A stretch of 64,000 nt of DNA from Spiro-02 sp964465155. GTDB taxonomy: Bacteria > Spirochaetota > Spirochaetia > Sphaerochaetales > Sphaerochaetaceae. The notes under the pieces are model-generated. The model ran no database searches. It was given only the letters and a program-made list of their open reading frames with translations, and was not told the origin of the DNA. This document shows, piece by piece, positions 53,148 through 61,409 of the stretch (position 1 is the stretch's first letter; every line of letters starts with the position of its first letter). The stretch is taken from positions 96,307 through 160,306 of the forward strand of contig CAYXIH010000001.1 in NCBI GenBank assembly GCA_964465155.1, read 5' to 3'. A program made the position numbers and the translations under genes.

Positions 53148-53708
53148 ATGGCAAGATGTTCTTGGGTAGGGAATGACCCGCTGTTGATTGATTATCATGA
53201 CCGTGAGTGGGGTGTGCCACTGCATGACGATACGAGACAATTTGAGTTTCTCTGCATGGAAGTCATGCAGTGCGGATTGTCATGGATGACTGTCCTGCGC
53301 AAACGAGACGCAATGCGTTTGGCTTTCGATGCCTTTGATCCAAAAATTGTCAGTAGCTATGGGGAGCCTGATATCCAGAGAATCATGGATGTACCCCAGA
53401 TGATCCGATCCGAGAGAAAAATCAGGGCAATCATCAACAATGCCAAGGTCTTCTTGTCCATACAGCAGGAGTTTGGAACTTTCAGCGAATACCTATGGGG
53501 GTTCACAGGAAACCGTACTATAGAATATCCAGGGCATGCTGATGGAAGTATCCAGGTAGCGAGCAATGAACTTTCCGATACCATCAGCAAGGACCTCAAG
53601 CACAGGGGGTGCTCCTATCTTGGTTCCATCACCATCTATTCACATTTGCAGGCAGCTGGCCTGATCAATGACCACTATAGCTACTGCGACCAATACCACA
53701 GGTCGTAG
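53148..53708 (+). CDS. tag: DNA-3-methyladenine glycosylase I
   Basis: A 186-residue Tag-family glycosylase that removes 3-methyladenine from DNA. Family segments: MARCSWVGNDPL at the start, YHDREWGVP, GLSWMTVLRKR and the C-terminal LINDHYSYC. The structural zinc ligands are C4, the His of YHD, and the His and Cys of NDHYSYC. Another ATG at 53142 is possible; 53148 matches the family start and the predicted transcription start. There is no Shine-Dalgarno sequence. Confidence 0.95.
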   Translation: MARCSWVGNDPLLIDYHDREWGVPLHDDTRQFEFLCMEVMQCGLSWMTVLRKRDAMRLAFDAFDPKIVSSYGEPDIQRIMDVPQMIRSERKIRAIINNAKVFLSIQQEFGTFSEYLWGFTGNRTIEYPGHADGSIQVASNELSDTISKDLKHRGCSYLGSITIYSHLQAAGLINDHYSYCDQYHRS

Positions 53709-53800
53709 ACTGGACTGGAACTCTGTTTGAGGGCAGTGTTCCAACACGTCAATTTACGGTACCTACTGAGAATCAAACTAAAACTCTTGATAGGATACCT

Positions 53801-53827
53801 GTCTTGAGTTGTATCCAACTCCAAGAC
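53801..53827. repeat. Stable hairpin in the glycosylase-rpe gap
   Basis: GTCTTGAGTTG (53801-53811) pairs with CAACTCCAAGAC (53816-53827) around TATC, with one bulged C. No T-run follows on either strand, so a terminator role is uncertain. The rest of the 281-bp gap holds only the rpe promoter. Confidence 0.5.
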
Positions 53828-53954
53828 AATGCAGTTGCCAGGATTTGCATGTGTGTTTCCTAAAAGTTGTGGACACTGTATTTATCCATATCCCTTCCAA
53901 TCGCAGGAACCAACATTTCAAATTCCATTTGTCTTTCAGAACCCGCTATTTGGT

Positions 53955-53983
53955 TTGCAAAACGACGTGTTTGTTGATATAAC
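53955..53983 (+). promoter_or_regulatory. Promoter of rpe
   Basis: TTGCAA (53955-53960), a 17-nt spacer and TATAAC (53978-53983). The predicted start point is the A of the rpe ATG at 53990. Confidence 0.6.
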
Positions 53984-53989
53984 TGAGCC

Positions 53990-54706
53990 ATGGAACACGA
54001 AAGAAACGAAGCGTATTCACAAGCTGTCTCCGAGAACGAAGTCCTGGGAAGGCAATTGATCATTGCTCCCTCGGTATTGTCGGCCGATTTCTCACGCATA
54101 GGTGAGGAAGTACACTCCATAGGAGAATCGGGCGCACAATGGGTGCACCTTGATGTCATGGATGGCAACTTTGTACCCAACATTACCTTTGGACCAAAAT
54201 TCATCCAGGACATACGGCCGTTCAGTCCATTGTTCTTTGACACCCACCTCATGGTGGACCGTCCCGAACGGTTTGTCGAGGCTTTTGCAGCCTCTGGCAG
54301 CAACGCCGTCACTGTCCATGCAGAGGCAACGACCCATCTGCATAGGACCCTGCAGATGATACGTTCCTTTGGGTGCAAAGCTGGCGTCTCGATTGTTCCG
54401 TCCACCCCAGTCGTCATGATCGAAGAAATCCTGGATATCGTCGACCTCGTGTTGGTCATGTCGGTAAACCCAGGTTTCGGTGGGCAACAACTCATTCCTT
54501 CGACATTGAAGAAGATTGCACAACTCGCTGAGCTGCGTGAAGAAGAGGGATTTGACTACCTGATCAGTGTTGATGGTGGCGTGAACCTCCGTACTGTGAA
54601 GCAGGTAGCCAACAGTGGTGCAGATGTGGTAGTCGCAGGTTCTGCCTATTTTGGTGCTGAGAACCGTTCGCAGTTTGTAGCACAAATGATAGAAGCAGCC
54701 CAATGA
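53990..54706 (+). CDS. rpe: Ribulose-phosphate 3-epimerase
   Basis: A 238-residue TIM-barrel enzyme of the pentose phosphate pathway. Conserved parts: IAPSVLSADF, HLDVMDGNFVPN, FDTHLMV, MSVNPGFGGQ and SVDGGV. The N-terminus is about 22 residues longer than usual before IIAPSVL. The ATG at 53990 has no Shine-Dalgarno sequence and coincides with the predicted transcription start; a TTG at 54056 preceded by GGAAGG would give a family-length protein and is the alternative. It overlaps dtd by 4 nt. Confidence 0.95.
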   Translation: MEHERNEAYSQAVSENEVLGRQLIIAPSVLSADFSRIGEEVHSIGESGAQWVHLDVMDGNFVPNITFGPKFIQDIRPFSPLFFDTHLMVDRPERFVEAFAASGSNAVTVHAEATTHLHRTLQMIRSFGCKAGVSIVPSTPVVMIEEILDIVDLVLVMSVNPGFGGQQLIPSTLKKIAQLAELREEEGFDYLISVDGGVNLRTVKQVANSGADVVVAGSAYFGAENRSQFVAQMIEAAQ

Positions 54707-55164
54707 AAGCAGTCGTGCAACGTGTCAGGGACGCATCGGTTACCGTTGACGGAAACGTCATTGGAGCCATAGATCATGGTCTGCTTGTCTATCTTGGAGT
54801 CGAGCGTGAAGATACACAGGAGATGCTTGAACCGCTGGCAGGCAAGATCCTGCGCCTGAGGATCTTTACAGACGAACAAGGCAAGATGAACAACAGCGTC
54901 ATGCAGACAGGTTCCCAGGTATTGGTGGTCAGCCAATTTACCTTGTGTGCAGATCTTCACAAGGGCAACCGTCCTTCGTGGGATCCGGCTGCCCCTCCTG
55001 AGATTGCATTGCAGCTCTACCAGCAGTTTCTGTCGGTAATGGAAGCTTTGGGAGCAACAGTCCAGCATGGGCAATTCGGTGCCGATATGCATGTACGTTA
55101 TGAGAATGATGGTCCTGTGACGATGTTGCTCGACTCGAAGACCATCGGGAAAGCAGGCCGTTGA
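54703..55164 (+). CDS. dtd: D-aminoacyl-tRNA deacylase
   Basis: A 153-residue enzyme that frees D-amino acids from tRNA. The start MKAVVQRVRDASVTVDG, the SQFTLCAD motif and the NRPSW segment are typical; the usual Gly-cis-Pro element is near NDGPVT. ATGA overlap with rpe indicates coupling. Confidence 0.96.
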   Translation: MKAVVQRVRDASVTVDGNVIGAIDHGLLVYLGVEREDTQEMLEPLAGKILRLRIFTDEQGKMNNSVMQTGSQVLVVSQFTLCADLHKGNRPSWDPAAPPEIALQLYQQFLSVMEALGATVQHGQFGADMHVRYENDGPVTMLLDSKTIGKAGR

Positions 55165-55200
55165 ATCGGCAGATGAACAAGACGATATTCGTATGAACAA
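55161..55200 (+). promoter_or_regulatory. Candidate recA promoter flanked by direct repeats
   Basis: TTGAAT (55161-55166), a 17-nt spacer and GATATT (55184-55189). ATGAACAA occurs at 55173-55180 and 55193-55200, exactly 20 bp apart, on either side of the -10. The repeat could be a regulator site. Confidence 0.45.
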
Positions 55201-55229
55201 CGGGGAGACCCCCCAAGGAGCACAATACT

Positions 55230-56312
55230 ATGGCCAAGGCAAAAGAAGCGACGGTGATGCCCGTTGACACAAAGCAGAAGAAGGACGCGCTGGAAGCGGC
55301 GCGCCAACAGATTGACAAACAGTTTGGAAAAGGTTCGCTGATGAAGCTTGGCGACAATCCGACAAACCTTGATATAGCTTACATTTCCAGCGGTTCCCTG
55401 TTGCTGGACGAAGCACTGGGCGTCGGTGGCTATCCCCGTGGCAGAATCATTGAAATCTATGGCCCTGAGTCATCTGGTAAGACCACGTTGGCATTGCATG
55501 CCATCGCAGAGTCCCAGAAGGCAGGTGGTATTGCTGCCTTTATCGACGCAGAGCATGCGCTGGATCCTACCTATGCCAAGAAACTGGGAGTCAATACCGA
55601 TGAACTGTGGATCTCCCAACCGGATACAGGTGAACAGGCTCTGGAGATTACCGAGAGCCTTGTTCGTTCCGGTGCAGTTGACATCATCATCGTTGACTCT
55701 GTAGCTGCATTGACCCCTCAGGCTGAAATTGACGGCGACATGGGCGATTCCCACATGGGACTGCAGGCACGATTGATGAGCCAGGCACTTCGCAAGCTCA
55801 CCGGTATCCTTGCAAAGAGCAATACGACCATTATCTTCATCAACCAGATCCGAATGAAAATTGGCGTCATGTTTGGAAACCCGGAGACCACCACCGGAGG
55901 AAATGCGCTGAAGTTCTATTCATCGGTGCGTGTTGAAGTCCGGAAGATCGAAGCTATCAGCAAGGGTGCGGACGATATCGTCGGCAACCGTGTCCGTGTG
56001 AAGATCGTCAAGAACAAAGTAGCTCCTCCATTCAAGAAGGTTGAGCTTGACCTCCTCTTCGGCGAAGGGATCAGCTACACTGCATCTATTCTTGATGCCG
56101 CACTCAAATACAACCTCGTTGAGAAGAGTGGTTCCTGGTACTCCTACAACGGGGAGAAGATTGGACAGGGGAGGGAGAATGCCATTGCATTCCTCAAGGA
56201 CAACCAAGATATCTCGGTTGACTTGGATACCAAGCTCCGGTCCATGATGTTCCCCACTGCTGGCAAGACGGAACCTGCTGCAGAAGAAACAACGAAAGAA
56301 ACAACGAAATAA
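55230..56312 (+). CDS. recA: Recombinase RecA
   Basis: A 360-residue RecA. Walker A GPESSGKTT is at 78-86, Walker B IIIVDSVAAL, the L1 loop region DSHMGLQARLMSQALRKL and L2 with NQIRMKIGVMFGNPETTTGG. The tail is Glu/Thr-rich and repetitive (ETTKETTK). AAGGAG stands 9 nt before the ATG. The gene ends just before the assembly gap, within the duplicated 44-bp flank, but its reading frame is complete. Confidence 0.98.
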   Translation: MAKAKEATVMPVDTKQKKDALEAARQQIDKQFGKGSLMKLGDNPTNLDIAYISSGSLLLDEALGVGGYPRGRIIEIYGPESSGKTTLALHAIAESQKAGGIAAFIDAEHALDPTYAKKLGVNTDELWISQPDTGEQALEITESLVRSGAVDIIIVDSVAALTPQAEIDGDMGDSHMGLQARLMSQALRKLTGILAKSNTTIIFINQIRMKIGVMFGNPETTTGGNALKFYSSVRVEVRKIEAISKGADDIVGNRVRVKIVKNKVAPPFKKVELDLLFGEGISYTASILDAALKYNLVEKSGSWYSYNGEKIGQGRENAIAFLKDNQDISVDLDTKLRSMMFPTAGKTEPAAEETTKETTK

Positions 56313-56350
56313 AGTAATGCGGGCCGCCTGTTGGTGGTCCGCATTGCAAC
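56307..56350 (+). repeat. Left copy of a 44-bp exact duplication at the gap
   Basis: This 44-bp segment, which includes the recA stop codon, is repeated without change at 56451-56494 on the other side of the N run. It is most likely the overlap of two contigs that were not merged. Confidence 0.95.
56316..56345 (+). terminator. Strong hairpin after recA (terminator-like)
   Basis: AATGCGGGCCGCC pairs with GGTGGTCCGCATT (13 bp, two G-T pairs) around TGTT. No T-run follows on the plus strand, so termination efficiency is uncertain. The same hairpin occurs in the right copy at 56460-56489. Confidence 0.55.
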
Positions 56351-56450
56351 NNNNNNNNNNNNNNNNNNNNNNNNNNNNNNNNNNNNNNNNNNNNNNNNNN
56401 NNNNNNNNNNNNNNNNNNNNNNNNNNNNNNNNNNNNNNNNNNNNNNNNNN
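56351..56450. other. Assembly gap of 100 N
   Basis: Exactly 100 N, the usual placeholder for a gap of unknown size, between two identical 44-bp flanks. Confidence 0.99.
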
Positions 56451-56494
56451 AAATAAAGTAATGCGGGCCGCCTGTTGGTGGTCCGCATTGCAAC
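56451..56494 (+). repeat. Right copy of the 44-bp exact duplication at the gap
   Basis: Identical to 56307-56350. Its last bases include the TTGCAA used as -35 of the scpA promoter. Confidence 0.95.
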
Positions 56495-56517
56495 ATCTGG
56501 TCCTTCCAGTATATACT
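56488..56517 (+). promoter_or_regulatory. Promoter of the scpA-scpB-rluB-cmk-rpsA operon
   Basis: TTGCAA (56488-56493) followed by TATATA after 16 nt or TATACT (56512-56517) after 18 nt. Confidence 0.55.
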
Positions 56518-56545
56518 TTGCCTTTGAGGATTACTGGGGGACCTG

Positions 56546-57514
56546 ATGGCTGATACACATTCTGATGGGTTGCTGATCGATACTGAGCAACCTGCCAAAC
56601 AACAATTCAAAACCCCTGTATTTGAAGGTCCTCTGGATTTGTTGCTCTATCTCATCCAGAAGAGCGAAATCAATATCTATGATATACCAATAGCAGAAAT
56701 TACCGACCAATTCCTTGCATACCTCGCACAGGCAAAGGAGATGGATTTGGGCGACCTAACGGACTTCTACAAGATGGCTGCAGATTTGCTGTACATCAAG
56801 AGCCGGATGCTGTTGCCTGTGGATGTTGTGTTCGACGAGGAATATGCTGACCCCAGGCAAGAACTGGTCGAGCGTCTGTTAGAGTATCAGAAGTTCAAGA
56901 AGTATACTGACTTGCTGACATCCAGTGAAAGTTCAGGGGAACTGTGCATTTCCCGCAAGACTACCCAGTTCATGCTCCCCTTTGATGACCAGGAGCTGTG
57001 GAGCAATGTCTCCGTCCTGGACTTGCTCCATACGTTCGCCAAGCTTATCAAGTCGATAACACCCAGCAAGGTGTTCAACGTCTATGAGGAAGTGACGGTC
57101 AAGGAGAAAGTGACATTGATGTCTGAGCTGTTCGACACCCGTTCGGAGATCTGGATGTCGGAGCTGATTGTCCATCCTGAGGAGCCATTGCATGTCATCT
57201 GTTCCTTCCTGGCTGTATTGGAATCCACCAAGTTCAAGATGATCTGTATAGAGCAGCCAGAACCATATGGTGATATCCGTATTATCAAGCGTCAGGAAGA
57301 CTTCGACGAGCGACTTGCCGAGGAGTATGACCAGGAATATGACGACGCTCTTGAGCATGGGTATGGTTCGGAAGAGGACATTGATAATTTTGCAGTCGTA
57401 CAGGATGAATCTCAGCAAGATGGTATCCAGTACGAGCAAGAAGATGCTATATTATATGAGTATGAAGGAACTGAGGAACAGATTGACCTCGCTGACGCAG
57501 AGGAGGACCGCTGA
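56546..57514 (+). CDS. scpA: Segregation and condensation protein ScpA
   Basis: A 322-residue kleisin that bridges the SMC dimer with ScpB. The hallmark FEGPLDLLLYLIQKSEINIYDIPIAEIT is at residues about 26-53, here given by its two halves, FEGPLDLLLYLI and INIYDIPIAEIT. The C-terminal 60 residues are strongly acidic (Glu/Asp/Tyr-rich), an extension beyond the usual 250 residues. The stop shares one base with the scpB start. Confidence 0.94.
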   Translation: MADTHSDGLLIDTEQPAKQQFKTPVFEGPLDLLLYLIQKSEINIYDIPIAEITDQFLAYLAQAKEMDLGDLTDFYKMAADLLYIKSRMLLPVDVVFDEEYADPRQELVERLLEYQKFKKYTDLLTSSESSGELCISRKTTQFMLPFDDQELWSNVSVLDLLHTFAKLIKSITPSKVFNVYEEVTVKEKVTLMSELFDTRSEIWMSELIVHPEEPLHVICSFLAVLESTKFKMICIEQPEPYGDIRIIKRQEDFDERLAEEYDQEYDDALEHGYGSEEDIDNFAVVQDESQQDGIQYEQEDAILYEYEGTEEQIDLADAEEDR

Positions 57515-58137
57515 TGGCAGCCAAACGTAAGGAACTACAAACTCAGGCTGTGGATGTCCAGACTGCGACAGCCCCGCTCTTGTCCCAAGAGGCTCGTTTG
57601 GTTGAAGTAGTCCTGTTCCTTGAGAACGAGCCAGTCTCCATCGAGAGGTTGCAGAAGATGACGGGGCTTTCCCAGGAAGTCCTGCTTCATGCAATGGAAG
57701 AACTCCAAGGGCATTTCGACACCTTCATGCACGGGTTGTCACTTGTAGAGAAATCTGGATCTTGGCAGTTCAGCCCGTCTGGTGATCTCCATGCAAGCCT
57801 GCGTGGATGCTATGGAAAGAAGGTTGACCGGCGGCTTTCTCGGGCTGCCCTTGAGACACTTTCCATCGTTGCATACAGCCAGCCTGTTACCCGCAGGGAA
57901 ATTGATAATATCAGGGGAGTTGCATCTGACACGATAGTCCGGTTGTTGCGGGAACGTGAGTATATCAAGGTCGTGGGACGAAAAGATGTCCCAGGCCATC
58001 CGTGCCTCTATGGCACGTCGAGAAAATTTTTATTTGAATTCAATCTTCCGAGCATCAGCGCGCTGCCCAAGCTGTCCGAGATAGACCAAGCCCGCTTTGA
58101 CAAGGATGAAGATGAGGAGCTGTTTGATGAAACTTGA
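57514..58137 (+). CDS. scpB: Segregation and condensation protein ScpB
   Basis: A 207-residue protein with two winged-helix domains. Family segments: EVVLFLENEPVSIERL, LSRAALETLSIVAYSQPVTR, IDNIRGVASDTIVRLL and GHPCLYGTSRKFL. It binds ScpA in the SMC complex. It overlaps rluB by 11 nt. Confidence 0.96.
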   Translation: MAAKRKELQTQAVDVQTATAPLLSQEARLVEVVLFLENEPVSIERLQKMTGLSQEVLLHAMEELQGHFDTFMHGLSLVEKSGSWQFSPSGDLHASLRGCYGKKVDRRLSRAALETLSIVAYSQPVTRREIDNIRGVASDTIVRLLREREYIKVVGRKDVPGHPCLYGTSRKFLFEFNLPSISALPKLSEIDQARFDKDEDEELFDET

Positions 58138-58957
58138 ATATCCAATCCGTTTGCAGAGTTATCTCGCCAAGTGCGGATGTGGCTCACGCAGGTCGTGTGA
58201 GTCGTTGATAGAGAGCGGGCGCGTCAAGGTGAATGCCAAGCGTGTCGTTGAGATGGGAACCAAGGTCAATGCTGAAGATGTTGTTCAGGTTGACGATACT
58301 CTGGTAGAGCCCAGTGACCGGACATACTATTTTGCCTTGAACAAGCCCAAGGGGTATGTCTGTACCAACTATGACCCGAACGAGGACAAATACGCTCGCG
58401 ACCTGATCAACATCCCAGACAGGAACCTGTTGTTCCATATCGGGCGCCTGGACAAAGAGTCGACCGGGCTGATTCTGTTCACCAATGATGGTGATGTTGC
58501 CCAGAAGATCATGCACCCCTCCCATGAGATAGAGAAGGAATACCTGGTCCACACCGATGAGAACATACGTCGCGAGGACCTTGAGGAAGCTATCCGTGGC
58601 GTCTTCATCGACCTGCCCAAGCCGTATAAGATCAAGAGCTTCGACCTGCAGACCAAGACATGGGTGAAGATTGTCCTCACAGAAGGCAAGAACAGGGAAA
58701 TCCGAAAGATCTTTAGCTTCTTCGGGTATGAGGTAAAACAGCTGATCAGAACCCGTATCGGATGCATCGAGCTGGGAGACCTCAAGCCACGTGAGTACCG
58801 CACCCTTTCCAAGGAGGAGATTGACTCACTCATCGCCGGGAGCACTGCAAATCCGACTGTCAAGAAGCCAGCTCCCCGCGTGATGACCAAGCGCCCAGGA
58901 AAGAACTCCCGGAACATCGCAAGGCCTGTTGCCCCGAAGCCGGAGCTTGACCAATGA
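58127..58957 (+). CDS. rluB: rRNA pseudouridine synthase, RluB/RsuA family
   Basis: A 276-residue enzyme with an N-terminal S4 RNA-binding domain (LQSYLAKCGCGSRRSCESLI) and the catalytic Asp109 in GRLDKESTGLILF; the NREIRK element follows. The exact uridine target cannot be told, but the position beside scpB favours RluB. GAGGAG stands 7 nt before the ATG. The last 30 residues are Lys/Pro-rich. It overlaps cmk by 4 nt. Confidence 0.95.
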   Translation: MKLEYPIRLQSYLAKCGCGSRRSCESLIESGRVKVNAKRVVEMGTKVNAEDVVQVDDTLVEPSDRTYYFALNKPKGYVCTNYDPNEDKYARDLINIPDRNLLFHIGRLDKESTGLILFTNDGDVAQKIMHPSHEIEKEYLVHTDENIRREDLEEAIRGVFIDLPKPYKIKSFDLQTKTWVKIVLTEGKNREIRKIFSFFGYEVKQLIRTRIGCIELGDLKPREYRTLSKEEIDSLIAGSTANPTVKKPAPRVMTKRPGKNSRNIARPVAPKPELDQ

Positions 58958-59601
58958 TTGTTGCCATAGATGGACCGGCCGGAGTAGGCAAGAGCTCGAT
59001 CGCACGAGAAGTGGCCAACCGCTGTGGCTTCTTCTACCTCAACTCCGGTAGCTTCTACCGGGCAGTTGCATGGAAGTGTCTTTCCACCATCGGGCTTCCT
59101 GCACCAGTTTCAAAACTAGTGCAAGTTGCACAAGCATTGGAATTCAATGTCGTGGACGGGCAGTTGTTGGTCGACGGCAAGGATATCGATGACAAACTGC
59201 ATACACCGGAGGTAGACCAATGGGCTGCCAAAGTCTCCGTCCATCCGGAGGTCCGCGAGGTAGTAAACAAGCGGCTTCATGAGATAGCAGATGGAGTGGA
59301 TGTGGTCAGCGAGGGAAGGGATATCACCACCGTGGTGTTCCCTGATGCACAGTGCAAGTTCTTTTTTGATGCGCTTCCTGAGATCCGAGCCCAACGGAGG
59401 ATTGAACAACACCCCCAAGGTCAGACGTTTGAGGAAGTATTGCAAAAAATAAAGGAACGGGACGAAATCGACAGGAACAAGCCTGTCGGAGGCCTGAAGA
59501 TTGCATCTGATGCAGTCTATATCGACACCTCGTACTTGACCATTGAGCAAGTTTGTGAGAGAGTGACTACTGCTATAATTGCGCGTAAAAACGACAAATA
59601 A
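58954..59601 (+). CDS. cmk: Cytidylate kinase
   Basis: A 215-residue kinase making CDP/dCDP. The P-loop is GPAGVGKSS at 7-15, followed by FYLNSGSFYRAVAW and EGRDITTVVFPDA. It stands just upstream of rpsA, a very common bacterial pairing. Confidence 0.97.
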   Translation: MIVAIDGPAGVGKSSIAREVANRCGFFYLNSGSFYRAVAWKCLSTIGLPAPVSKLVQVAQALEFNVVDGQLLVDGKDIDDKLHTPEVDQWAAKVSVHPEVREVVNKRLHEIADGVDVVSEGRDITTVVFPDAQCKFFFDALPEIRAQRRIEQHPQGQTFEEVLQKIKERDEIDRNKPVGGLKIASDAVYIDTSYLTIEQVCERVTTAIIARKNDK

Positions 59602-59630
59602 TAGGAAAAATTAGGATCAGGAGAAATCAA

Positions 59631-61337
59631 GTGACTGAAGAAAAAGAAATCGAAACAAAGAAAACCGACATGCAGACATTGCTGCAGGAGGAGTATCTTA
59701 AATCTCTTGATGGAATCGAAGACGGTCAGCTCGTTACCGGTACTGTAGTTCAGGTCAATAACGAGTATGTGTTTGTGGACGTCGGTTACAAATCCGAAGG
59801 AAGAATCCCTCGTGACGAGTTCACTTCGATTCCTGAGATTGGCGATCAGGTTAAGGTTGTCATCGTAAACAAAGAAGGGAAGGGTGGACAGATCGTCGTT
59901 TCCAAGAAACGCGCTGATGTCAAAGAGCGCACCGACGTACTGAAGGTTGCTGCGGAAGACCGCACTCCCGTCGAAGGTAAGTTCATCAAGGTCATCAAAG
60001 GCGGCTATGAAGTCGACCTCGGTGGCGACTACCGTGGGTTCTGCCCACTTTCCAAGGCTGACGTTGTCCGTGTCGAGGATCCAGAGACCCTCGTTGGCGT
60101 CACCGACTATTTCGTGATTGACAAGTTCCATGGTGGCACAAAGCTCAAGAGCGTCGTGTCCCGCCGTGAATACCTTGAGAAGAAGATCAAGGAAAACAAG
60201 GAGAAGTTCTTCTCCACCGTTCAGATTGGTGACGTTGTCGAAGGTGTCGTGAAGTCCTTCACTTCCTTTGGCGCATTCATCGACCTTGGCGGCTTTGACG
60301 GCCTGCTGCACATCAACGACATGAGCTGGGGCCACGTAACCCGTCCCAAGGATTTCGTGAAGAAGGGCCAGGTTGTACAGCTCCGCCTGATCAACATCGA
60401 CCCCGAGACCCAGAAGATCAACCTCTCCCTCAAGCACATGCAGGAAGATCCCTGGACAACGTTCGAGCAGCGCTACCATGTCGACGACGTGATCAAGGCC
60501 CCTGTGACCAAGCTCACCACGTTCGGCGTGTTCATTGAGATCGAGCCTGGCATCGAAGGCCTCGCACACATCTCCGAGCTGTCCTGGACCAAGCGTGTCA
60601 ACAATCCCAAGGAGATCCTCGACATCGGTGATGTCGTCGAAGCAAAGATCCTCGGCTATGACCTGGACAAGAAGCGTGTCTCCCTCGGCCTGAAGCAGCT
60701 TGAGCAGAACCCCTGGGATTCGATCGTAGAGAGATACCCCGTCGGCATGACCCTTTCCAAGCCGGTTGTGAAGATCACCAACAGTGGTGCTTTCATCAAC
60801 CTCGAGGAAGGTATCGATGGATTCCTCCACATCGACGACATCTCCTGGACCAAGAAAGTCAAGAGCATGGCTGCCTTCTGCAACGAAGGTGACGTGATCG
60901 ACGTAGTTGTTACAAAGGTAGAACCCGAGAACCGCCGCATCCGCCTTGGCGTGAAGCAGCTCGAGGGCAACCCCTGGCAGACTCTCCGCCATGACTATCC
61001 CAAGTTCAGCACGATCAGCGGTGAAGTTACCAACGTGACTGACTTCGGAGTGTTCGTGAAGGTCCTTGGTGGAATCGAAGGTCTCATCAGCAAGTACAAC
61101 CTCGTCGGTCCCGATGAAGAGTACACCGATGAAGTGCTCACCAGATTCAAGGTTGGTGATCCGATCACTGCTATGGTTATCGAATGCAACCCGACTACCC
61201 AGAAGCTCTCCCTCTCCATCAAGGAAATGGTCAAGCGTTCTCAGCAGTCAGAGATTGCAAAGTACATCCACGACGACGACGATGAGGGCGACACGTTCAC
61301 CTTCGCTGATCTGATGCGCTCCAAGGATGAGAAATAA
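59631..61337 (+). CDS. rpsA: Ribosomal protein S1
   Basis: A 568-residue protein with six S1 repeats (typical units: VVKSFTSFGAFIDLGGFDGLLH, shown by its start VVKSFTSFGAF, and PVTKLTTFGVFIEI, VTNVTDFGVFVKV). It binds mRNA on the 30S subunit. The start codon is GTG at 59631 with AGGAG well placed. Codon use is strongly biased, as expected for a highly expressed gene, which also explains a long open frame on the other strand. Confidence 0.97.
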   Translation: MTEEKEIETKKTDMQTLLQEEYLKSLDGIEDGQLVTGTVVQVNNEYVFVDVGYKSEGRIPRDEFTSIPEIGDQVKVVIVNKEGKGGQIVVSKKRADVKERTDVLKVAAEDRTPVEGKFIKVIKGGYEVDLGGDYRGFCPLSKADVVRVEDPETLVGVTDYFVIDKFHGGTKLKSVVSRREYLEKKIKENKEKFFSTVQIGDVVEGVVKSFTSFGAFIDLGGFDGLLHINDMSWGHVTRPKDFVKKGQVVQLRLINIDPETQKINLSLKHMQEDPWTTFEQRYHVDDVIKAPVTKLTTFGVFIEIEPGIEGLAHISELSWTKRVNNPKEILDIGDVVEAKILGYDLDKKRVSLGLKQLEQNPWDSIVERYPVGMTLSKPVVKITNSGAFINLEEGIDGFLHIDDISWTKKVKSMAAFCNEGDVIDVVVTKVEPENRRIRLGVKQLEGNPWQTLRHDYPKFSTISGEVTNVTDFGVFVKVLGGIEGLISKYNLVGPDEEYTDEVLTRFKVGDPITAMVIECNPTTQKLSLSIKEMVKRSQQSEIAKYIHDDDDEGDTFTFADLMRSKDEK

Positions 61338-61355
61338 GCAACATTAGTTTACTCC

Positions 61356-61383
61356 ACGGCGGCTTCCCAGCAGAAGCCGCCGT
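61356..61383 (+). terminator. Perfect GC-rich hairpin after rpsA, without a T-run
   Basis: ACGGCGGCTTC (61356-61366) pairs perfectly with GAAGCCGCCGT (61373-61383) around a 6-nt loop. What follows is AATAATCC, so it may protect the rpsA mRNA end or only partly stop transcription ahead of the next gene. Confidence 0.5.
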
Positions 61384-61409
61384 AATAATCCTTGCAGTGG
61401 AGAGATCAA

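Noticed and set aside
53829..54059. Short open frame before and overlapping rpe
   Set aside because: It runs through the rpe promoter and start, has no ribosome binding site, and its sequence is not protein-like.
56351..56450. Insertion element flanked by a 44-bp target duplication
   Set aside because: The interior is only 100 N, the standard gap size; a 44-bp target duplication would be unusually long. An unmerged contig overlap is simpler.
59517..60992. 491-codon open frame on the minus strand opposite rpsA
   Set aside because: It is the mirror of a strongly codon-biased ribosomal protein gene. It has no ribosome binding site and no protein-like family pattern; rpsA itself is certain.
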